DNA from: Sphingomonas gilva
GTDB lineage: Bacteria; Pseudomonadota; Alphaproteobacteria; Sphingomonadales; Sphingomonadaceae
Reading direction: 5' to 3'
Length of the DNA: 64,000 nt
Assembly: GCF_003515075.1 (NCBI RefSeq)
Contig: NZ_QWLV01000001.1
Location: forward strand, 1 to 64,000
The position numbers were made by a program, and so were the translations under genes. The notes beneath the pieces were generated by a model. That model saw only the letters and a program-made list of their open reading frames with translations. It had not been told where the DNA came from and did no database searches. Positions 10,828-18,900 of this stretch are shown one piece after another (within the stretch, counting starts at the first letter, position 1; each line of letters begins with the position of its first letter).

Positions 10828-11517
10828 ATGATCCTCGTCTGCCCCGAATGCCGTACCCGCTATGTCGTTCCCGACAGCGCCATCGGCGTGGACGGGCGGC
10901 AGGTGCGCTGCGCCAGCTGCAAGCACAGCTGGTTCCAGGAAGGGCCCCGCGCACCCGAGCCCGAGGCGCCGGTATTCGACCCGCCACCACCCGAACCCGC
11001 CCCCGTGCCTGCGCCCGAACCGGCGGTCAGCGTCGAATATCGCGACTATGACGCGTTCCGGCACGGCCCGCCCTTCCGGGCGCGGCGCAACCCGGCGCGG
11101 CGCTGGACCATCGCGGCGGTGATCGCGGGCCTCTTGATGCTAGGCGCGATCGGCGCGATCCACTATTTCGGCACGCCGGGCTTCGCCGCCGACATCGCGA
11201 GCAAGCTGGGGTTGCCCGTCACCCAGACCGACGTGCCGCTGCGCTTCGCCGATTACACGGTCGAGCGGCGCGATCTGGAGAGCGGCAACGAGCTGTTCGC
11301 GGTCAGCGGCCGCATCATCAACCCCACCGACCGCGCGCAGCGCGTGCCCGACATCATCGCCGAATTGCGCGATGCGCAGGGGCGGCTGGTCTATAGCTGG
11401 ACGGTCGCTCCCTCGCGCCGGACGCTGGGCCCGCGCGCCGAGCTGGAGTTCAACAGCGCCAAGCTCGACGTGCCGTCCAATTCGCGCGAGCTCAACCTCA
11501 GCTTCTCCGGCGGCTAG
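10828..11517 (+). CDS. Zinc-ribbon (MJ0042-type) single-pass membrane protein
   Basis: 229 residues. An N-terminal zinc ribbon has two Cys pairs, CPEC at the start and CASC near residue 30. A Pro-rich linker follows (about residues 45-70), then a single membrane helix (about residues 93-112) and a C-terminal DUF3426-like beta domain with the family-like VSGRIINPT pattern. Such proteins are common in proteobacteria, often next to ftsE, and have no firmly assigned role. The divergent position to ftsE suggests an envelope function. The ATG at 10828 starts the zinc ribbon directly. Confidence 0.8.
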   Translation: MILVCPECRTRYVVPDSAIGVDGRQVRCASCKHSWFQEGPRAPEPEAPVFDPPPPEPAPVPAPEPAVSVEYRDYDAFRHGPPFRARRNPARRWTIAAVIAGLLMLGAIGAIHYFGTPGFAADIASKLGLPVTQTDVPLRFADYTVERRDLESGNELFAVSGRIINPTDRAQRVPDIIAELRDAQGRLVYSWTVAPSRRTLGPRAELEFNSAKLDVPSNSRELNLSFSGG

Positions 11518-11550
11518 GGCGGATCGACATTTGCCGGCCTCGCAGGGTTT

Positions 11551-11742
11551 GGGTTCATGCGAAGGCGCGAGGCCGCGAAGACGGTTTTTCACGCAGAGAC
11601 GCGGAGGCGCAGAGATGTCGCTGCCCTGCGCGAAGCGCATTCACCTCCCTACGCTGCGCCAAGCGAAAACCTCAGGAAGATGAGAGCCGCCGGCGCGGCA
11701 GAACCACATCTCTGCGCCTCCGCGCCTTCGCGTGAACCAATC
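11551..11742. repeat. Intergenic inverted repeat, GCGAAGGCGCGA family
   Basis: The left arm starts near 11553 with GTTCATGCGAAGGCGCGAGG. The right arm near 11706-11738 has the complementary series CATCTCTGCGCCTCCGCGCC and then TTCGCGTGAAC. It fills the gap between two convergent genes and shares its arm sequence with the repeat at 7691-7843. Confidence 0.7.
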
Positions 11743-11765
11743 TTCGATCCGTCCCAGTGCTCGTC

Positions 11766-12614
11766 CTAGCCGGCCCGGCGTGTCGGCAGCGCGATCTCGC
11801 AGACGTCCGCGCCGCCGGTGCCGATCGTGGGGGGCGCCGGATTCTCGCGCAGCTTGATCAGCGCGGCGAAGCGGGGATTGTCGGTGGCGCGGTACTCATA
11901 CCGCGGCCGTTCGGCGGCGGGAATGTCGCTCGCGAGCCGGACGGAAGTGATGCCGGTCCGCTCGCCGGGATCGGCATAGACCCCCATCGGCGCGTCGCTG
12001 CGCGGCATCGACGCCATATGGCCCATGCCCCCGATGATCCGCCCGACGATCGTGTAGTTGCGGTCGAGCCGCCGCGCCGACTGGCCGATCGGGGTGAACA
12101 GCTCCGCCCCCGTGCCGGTGTCTGGTAGGCTGTCTCGCGCGACGCCGACCATGCCGTAGCAATGCGTCAGCCACGCCGCCTTGCCGTCGGTCGCCATCGG
12201 CCAGCCGTCGGCGGAAAAGCCGCTGGCCGTCGAGCGCGCGTCCGACTTGGTCATGCGCTGCGCGGGCGTGAAGGCCGGAATCTCGAACTCCGCCGCCGGG
12301 CGCCGGGCGATGTCGGCGGGCAGCGGCTTCTTCTCGGTCGCATCGCCCCACTGGGTCACCCAATTCTCCTGGACGCGGTAGACGCTGGCGTCGTCCCACC
12401 ATCCGGCGCGCGCCAGCTTCCGGATATTGGCGACATGCTCGGGCGCGAAGCGGGCCGCGAGCCGGACCACGACCTCGCGCCCGTCGGCCAGCGTGATGAT
12501 CATGATCTCGTCGTCGGGGATGGTTCGCCAGTCGGCCTCGATCGGATCGGCGGGGGAGGGCGCGGCGGCCTGGACGGGCGCGGCGAGGGCGAGCAGCAGG
12601 GCGGGAAGCGTCAT
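11766..12614 (-). CDS. Exported cyclophilin-type peptidyl-prolyl isomerase
   Basis: 282-residue protein with a signal peptide (starting at ATG 12614, ending near Pro-Val-Gln-Ala) and a cyclophilin-like domain. Recognisable elements are FAPEHVANIRKLARAGWWDD (the PNTV/NF-type segment), SVYRVQENWVTQWGD, the central LTHCYGMVGVAR strand, and a later IVGRIIGGMGHM that replaces the usual FG-V--GM segment. It probably assists folding of periplasmic or outer-membrane proteins. An upstream GTG at 12632 would add six residues. Divergence from canonical active-site residues makes isomerase activity likely but unproven. Confidence 0.8.
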   Translation of the reverse strand: MTLPALLLALAAPVQAAAPSPADPIEADWRTIPDDEIMIITLADGREVVVRLAARFAPEHVANIRKLARAGWWDDASVYRVQENWVTQWGDATEKKPLPADIARRPAAEFEIPAFTPAQRMTKSDARSTASGFSADGWPMATDGKAAWLTHCYGMVGVARDSLPDTGTGAELFTPIGQSARRLDRNYTIVGRIIGGMGHMASMPRSDAPMGVYADPGERTGITSVRLASDIPAAERPRYEYRATDNPRFAALIKLRENPAPPTIGTGGADVCEIALPTRRAG

Positions 12615-12694
12615 GGCCGGCAGTGATGCCACGGCAAGGCGGCTTGCGGAAGCGCCGCCAGCCGATTAGGTGCGCACCTCCTGCCAGGGAATGC

Positions 12695-12785
12695 GGAGCG
12701 GTGGCCGAGTGGTCGAAGGCGCTCGCCTGGAAAGTGAGTATACGGCAAAACCGTATCGAGGGTTCGAATCCCTCCCGCTCCGCCA
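12695..12785 (+). tRNA. tRNA-Ser (anticodon GGA)
   Basis: 91-nucleotide class II tRNA. The acceptor arm pairs GGAGCGG with CCGCTCC, the anticodon loop contains CTGGAAA, and there is a long variable arm around TACGGCAAAACCGTA. The T-arm is GAGGGTTCGAATCCCTC and the CCA end is encoded. It reads UCC and UCU serine codons. Confidence 0.97.
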
Positions 12786-12931
12786 TTCCGCCATACGCCG
12801 CCGTTCGACTTTTGAGCCGCCGCCGCTACGCTCGGCTGCTGAATGACGGCTTGTGGGACTTGGCCTAAAGGCAGCCCGACGCAGACATCTGCCGTTGCCC
12901 CACGAGGCAGGCGTAATATGATCCCCTCCCG

Positions 12932-13525
12932 ATGGAGATGGAAATGGAGATCCGAGCGGGCCTTCCCATAATCGGCTTTGAGGACGCCGCCGCCTTCGGC
13001 GCTTGGCTGGCGGCGGAACCGAGGACTTCGAGGGGGTTGTGGCTAAAACTCGCCAAAAAAGGCGCGGCGGTTACCAGTCTCTCGAAAGCGGAAGCAATCG
13101 ACGCGGCGCTTTGCCATGGCTGGATCGATGGCCAGCTCGACAAGTATGACGAGGAGAGCTGGCTGGTTCGCTTCACGCCGCGCAAGCGCGCAAGCAAATG
13201 GTCCGAGGTCAATCGGACCCGCGCCGTGGAGTTGATCAAGCAGGGTCGGATGCAGTCCACTGGCTTGGCCGAGGTGGAAGCCGCCAAGGCCGACGGTCGG
13301 TGGGATGCTGCTTATGCGCCCGCGAGCACCGCGCAAATGCCGCCCGATCTGCAGGCCGCGCTCGATGCCGCGCCCCGGGCCGCAGAGTTCTTCGCGACGT
13401 TGAAAGGTGCGAACCGCTACGCGATCCTCTATCGCGTCAGCACGGCGAAAAGGTCCGAAACGCGCGCCAAGCGTATCGCTGATTTCGTCGAGATGCTCGG
13501 GCGCGGCGAGACGGTTCATGGCTAG
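12932..13525 (+). CDS. YdeI/OmpD-associated-family protein
   Basis: 197-residue protein of the YdeI family. The usual landmarks are present: FGAWLAAEPRTSRGLWLKLAKK, then EAIDAALCHGWIDGQ and the basic FTPRKRASKWSEVN motif. The family has been linked to envelope stress and bacteriocin tolerance, but the mechanism is unknown. Several in-frame ATG codons (12932, 12938, 12944) make the exact start uncertain. Its TAG stop lies inside the terminal repeat of the next element, so the last codons may have been replaced by insertion. Confidence 0.82.
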   Translation: MEMEMEIRAGLPIIGFEDAAAFGAWLAAEPRTSRGLWLKLAKKGAAVTSLSKAEAIDAALCHGWIDGQLDKYDEESWLVRFTPRKRASKWSEVNRTRAVELIKQGRMQSTGLAEVEAAKADGRWDAAYAPASTAQMPPDLQAALDAAPRAAEFFATLKGANRYAILYRVSTAKRSETRAKRIADFVEMLGRGETVHG

Positions 13526-13794
13526 GGTCCAAACCCAATTAGGACAGGGATCGTGATCGCCCGGAGAGGCCCGCTGGCAAGGAGCGCGGCGCAGACGCGT
13601 AGCTGGTGCTACGCGCAAGCAAGCGACGCGGCCAGCGGGCCTCTCCGGGCGACCGCCTCGGCGGCGGGCGGCTTTTGGCGCACAGCGGCGTCGCGCGTTG
13701 GTCACGATGCTTCAGCATCGCTCCCTCCTTGCTCCTAGCCGTGCGCCAAAATCCGCTCCGTCACGACCCTGTCCTAATTGGGTTTGGACCCTAG
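13522..13794. repeat. Complete 273-bp palindromic element with terminal inverted repeats
   Basis: Both ends carry an inverted repeat of about 35 bases starting CTAGGGTCCAAACCCAATTA. Inside are two hairpins. The first has perfect 16-bp arms at 13563-13578 and 13631-13646 around an inner GCGTAGC/GCTACGC stem. The second has 11-bp arms at 13673-13683 and 13741-13751. There is no reading frame for a transposase, so it resembles a non-autonomous MITE or REP-type element. A relative occupies 1-131. Confidence 0.85.
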
Positions 13795-14471
13795 TCCAGC
13801 GCCCCTCGTTCGATTGGCGTACGTTCTGGACAGCCTTGGCCACCTGAGCAGACGGCAGGTGGCAGGTCGGCAAAGGCATCACTCAACGGCGTAAACTGGG
13901 CCGGAAGGCCTCCGTCTGCTATCGTAGCGCTACAGCGTAGGTATAGTGCTCATCCTCAGCGGGCGTGGCCCGCCAAAGCTGTCGACTGGGATGCGGCCGT
14001 CCGAAGCCTGGCGTGCGCCAAGTGACGCGTTCAGGCTCATATTTTCGGCAGCAGGGAGACTGGCCGGCCATCATCCTCGTTGGGCGCAGACATATGCACT
14101 GATCCAGCCCATCGGAAAATCGCGGCCAAGTTCAGGGCGATGAGGACCTGGCGCGGCGCTGGAAAGACGGTCTGACCGGCCGATTCCCGCCTTCAACCGA
14201 CGGCACCGGGCCGCCGTCCGCGCCGCGTCCCTCCCGAACGGCTTTTATAAGCCTCATTCTGTCGCTTGCGCGTTGTGCCCCGGCCTGGGGAGGCCTAGCA
14301 TCCGCCCTGGATCGCCCCATGAGTCGCGCAGCGCGAACGCCCACCCCGGCTCTCCTGCTGTAAAACAAACCACAAACACTGTCCGATCGTTTTTCCCGAA
14401 CAGGGCGGGCGAGGACGTTGTGCGCAATCTGGACGCGGGCCACATGGCGCCGCGGGTGAAGGGTCACGCTG
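13795..14471. other. Gene-poor stretch upstream of the sigma-54 activator
   Basis: No convincing coding sequence was found on either strand; the open frames here lack family features and plausible start sites. The region contains a small palindrome CGTAGCGCTACAG near 13925 and a less GC-rich patch around 14345-14400 that may hold the promoter of the activator gene. An in-frame TGA at 14457-14459 shows that the activator cannot extend upstream into this stretch. Confidence 0.6.
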
Positions 14472-15428
<957 letters not shown>

Positions 15429-15429
15429 G

Positions 15430-15468
15430 CTGTCACCTCTGTTACGCGGCGACTGTCACATGTGACAG
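15430..15468 (+). promoter_or_regulatory. Probable activator-binding (enhancer) sites
   Basis: Four TGTNAC hexamers start at 15431, 15440, 15454 and 15461. The last two form the perfect 16-bp palindrome CTGTCACATGTGACAG at 15453-15468. They lie 55-90 bases upstream of the -24 element at 15523, immediately after the activator gene. This is the expected layout for a Fis-type enhancer-binding protein acting on a neighbouring sigma-54 promoter. Binding itself is inferred. Confidence 0.6.
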
Positions 15469-15520
15469 CCCCGCGCGCATCGCAGCCGCGAAATCGGCCG
15501 GTTTTGCTGGGTGCGAACGG

Positions 15521-15537
15521 TTGGCCTGACGCTTGCA
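15521..15537 (+). promoter_or_regulatory. Sigma-54 (-24/-12) promoter
   Basis: The sequence TTGGCCTGACGCTTGCA has the invariant GG (15523-15524) and GC (15535-15536) separated by exactly ten bases, and matches the -24 TTGGC and -12 TTGC consensus. Transcription would start near 15548, leaving a short leader before the ATG at 15576. Confidence 0.75.
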
Positions 15538-15575
15538 CCCGCCCCTTGCATCGACGCGATGCGCAAGGGGTGTTC

Positions 15576-15992
15576 ATGACCGCCACGCCGCAAACACAGA
15601 CGCAGGGGGCTTGCGCCGGCGAGGGCGGCGGCTTTCGCCACGAACGCCCGCCGCTCGCCTGCTACGCCAATTATTTCGAGGTCGGGCACAACGCCTTCGA
15701 GTTCCTGCTCGACGCCGGGCAGCTCGAACCGCAATCGGGCGAGGTCCAGCTGCTCAGCCGCATCGCGGTGAGCCCCGTCCACGCCAAGCTGCTGGCGCAG
15801 CTGCTCAACCAGTCGATCGACCAATTCGAGCGCAAGCACCAGGAAATCCCGGACATCGCGCCAGGCGCGAACGACGGCGATCTCGCCTTCACCCACCCGT
15901 CCGAATTCGAACGGCGCGCGATCGATGCGCGCCGCCGGCCGATCGCCGCGACGCGCGACGGATCGGCGCTTCCCGCTTCCACAGAGAGGTAG
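15576..15992 (+). CDS. DUF3467-like protein, first gene of the accessory operon
   Basis: 138 residues. The central part (about residues 27-95) fits the DUF3467 pattern: an ANYFEVGHNAFEFLLD strand pair, then RIAVSPVHAKLLAQLLNQSI and a helical QFERKHQ. The N- and C-termini are probably flexible. The family has no established biochemical function. An AAGGGG site precedes the ATG. It is four bases from the next gene, so it is firmly part of the operon, and it is directly downstream of the sigma-54 promoter. No signal peptide. Confidence 0.75.
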   Translation: MTATPQTQTQGACAGEGGGFRHERPPLACYANYFEVGHNAFEFLLDAGQLEPQSGEVQLLSRIAVSPVHAKLLAQLLNQSIDQFERKHQEIPDIAPGANDGDLAFTHPSEFERRAIDARRRPIAATRDGSALPASTER

Positions 15993-15996
15993 TCCC

Positions 15997-18900
15997 ATGG
16001 CTTCGCAGATCCGCCCGACCCGCCTGGACGTCACCGACCGGTTCCCCATGCTGGGCTTCACCATCCTGACCGACGGCCCGCCGCGCCTCGCCGAAGTGGT
16101 GATCGCGACCGGCATCGACCTGTTCACCAAGCCCGAAGGGCGGACATCGGCCAATTTCTATTCGAGCCGCGAGCACGGCCTGCTGAGCCTGCCCAAGCGC
16201 GATGCGGTCTATGTCGTGCCGCCCGATGTGCTCGCGCGCTTCATCGCCGCCGACCGGCTGTGGTTCGGCCTGGCCACCGCCTCGCCGCCGGCGGCGAGCG
16301 ACTGGACGGTCGACGTCCTGCCGAGCGAGGCCAGCCCCTATGTGTCGCTCTCGGGCCTCAGCGATCGGGCGCTGCGCCGCGTGCGCATGTTCCCGACGCG
16401 CGGCGCATCGGGGGGCTATGGCGGCGGCAGCCGGGCGGGCGTGCTCGACTGGGCCGGTGACCGGGTGCGGGCGGGCGCGGCGCCCGCCCCGGCTGCACAG
16501 CCCGCCCCCGCCAATGGCGCGCCGGCGCCGGCGGCGAGCGACGTGCCCTATGACGACGGCTTCGGTCCGCTGCCGCCGCTCACCGCCGCCGAGACGCCGC
16601 CGGCGAGCCCGGTTGCCCCGCCCGAGGCCGATGCCGACGCGATCGGGATCGATGGGCCGGTCCTCGACGACAGCGTTCCGCCCCAGGCGATGGCGCTGGG
16701 CAGCCGGCCGCGCGCGCTGACCGCGGCCGAATATCCGGGCGTCACCCGGATCATGCCGTCGCCTGCCTATAGCGGGCGCGGCGGGCAGGCGATCGACCGG
16801 ATCGTCATCCACATCACCGGCGCGCCGCAGTCGCCGCACATCGGCAGCTGGTTCGCGCGGGAGGAGGCGAACTCGAGCGCGCACTATATGGTCGACCAGA
16901 ACGGGGAGATCATCCAGTTCGTCCGCGAGCAGGACAAGGCCTGGCACGCCGGCAGCGCCAACCGCCGCAGCATCGGCATCGAGCATGTCGCCATTCAGCA
17001 GGGCGGCGCGCGCTACGGCAGCACCACCTATCCCTATACGCCGCCGACCGATGCGGAATATCGCGCCTCGGCCGCGCTGGTCGCGCATCTGTGCCGCAAA
17101 TACGGCCTTACGCCGGACCGCACGACGATCATCGGCCACCGCGAGGCCGATACCAGCACCACCCACACCGCCTGCCCCGACGGCGCGTGGGATTGGGACG
17201 GCTATATGGCGCTGGTCGCCCAGTGCTACGCGGCGCTTCCCGCCACCGGCCTCGGCCGGGGCCTTGCGCGCGGCCTGGAAATCGATCCCGAGACGATGGG
17301 GATCGAGGGTCCGGCGCATAGCGAGGCGGCCCCGGTGCAGGCGGCGGCGCTGGCGCTGACCGCGAAGGATTACGACCGCGCATCGCGCACCGCGCCCTCG
17401 CCGGCCTTCACCGCCGGCCGCTCGCAGGCGATCGACCGCATCGTCATTCACATCACCGATGCGCCGACGACGAGCAGCACGGTCAACCATTTCACCCGCG
17501 CCGACGCCAACAGCAGCGCGCACTATCTGGTCGGGCAGGACGGCGAGATCGTCCAGTTCGTCTCCGAAGCCGACACCGCCTGGCACGCGCGCGGGGTCAA
17601 CGGCCGCAGCATCGGCATCGAGCATGTCGCGGTGAAGCAGGGCGGCGCGACCTATGGCAGCACCACCTTCCCCCATATGCCGCCGACCGACACGCAATAT
17701 TGCGAATCCGCCGCTTTGGTCAGCCATCTCTGCCAGAAATACGGCCTCACGCCCGATCGCACGACGATCATCGGCCACCGCGAGGCGGACGCCAACACCA
17801 CCCACACCTCGTGCCCCGACGGCGCGTGGAACTGGGATCACTTCATGGAACTGGTCACCAACCAATATTGCGCGCCGCAACCCGCGCTGGCGCAGAGCCG
17901 CGCCTACGCCCGCGCCGAGAGCTGGTCCGGGCCGCGCGCGATGAGCGGGGGCGGCGAGACGGTGGAAATCAAATATCGCGTGTTCATCCCCTCCCCGCTG
18001 ATCAAGGGGCCGAACTCCGACTATGATTTCGGGCCGATCGCCTCGGGCGAGGATTTCAGCGGCGACGGCCGCGGCTTCAGCTACGATGGCGGCACCAGCC
18101 GCGGCGAGATCACCGCGACGCTGACCCTGGGCGCCGATGGCGGCATCTCCGATCTGCGCACGGTCGACCGGCATTGGGGCGAGTCCAAGGCCTATGATTC
18201 GACCTATACCTATCATGTCGCGGGCAAGCCCGACTGGTGGGTGGACAAGCATGCCGGCCACACCCCCAGCCGCCACGCGACGCTCGCCGCCGATGACGAC
18301 AATCTGAAGATCTATCGCGGCGCATCGGGCACGACGCGCAACATCCTGGCGATGACCAGCCAGAGCGCGGTGGTCTCCATCTACCTGTCGGGCAGCCTGC
18401 CGCTGGTCAGCCCGTCACCTGCGATCGACGCCGACATCGCGATCTACCTGAAGCGGGGCGCGAACGGCATCGAGGCGATGGTCGTCGGCGATCATGACGG
18501 TTTCCCCTGTCACGAGCTCTACATCAATGGCCAGCTGATCTTCGGCTATGATCCGGTCGCGGCGGGGAACGGCCCCACGAGCCTGCTGCCGCCGACCGAC
18601 CGCGAGGTCAGCACGGGCTGGATCGCGGTGCCCTCGCGCGCGCCCGCTGTGGCGCAGGGGCTGGGCGTCGCCCGTGGCCTCACCGCGCGCACGCTCGTGT
18701 TCAAGGACCGGCCGGCCAGCGAGCCCTGGCATATGGTCGACTACGACCGCGTGACCCTCACCGAAGTCAGCTGGTCCGACGCGCCCGACACGCCGGTGGC
18801 GTTCGTCTGCATGGGCCATGTCAGCATCGATTTCGACGGCTCGCCCACCGCCTATCATCCCGACGACACCGGCGACGACCATCTCGCCAATGCCGGCGAC

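Noticed and set aside
13915..13935. CGTAGCGCTACAG near 13925 as a second LacI-type operator
   Set aside because: It is only a partial match to the 35398 site, lies in a gene desert, and no adjacent gene would be controlled by it.
15889..18276. Reverse-strand open frame of 795 codons across the giant hydrolase gene
   Set aside because: Antisense of confirmed amidase coding sequence; Arg/Ala/Gly-rich with no domain, so it is a shadow.
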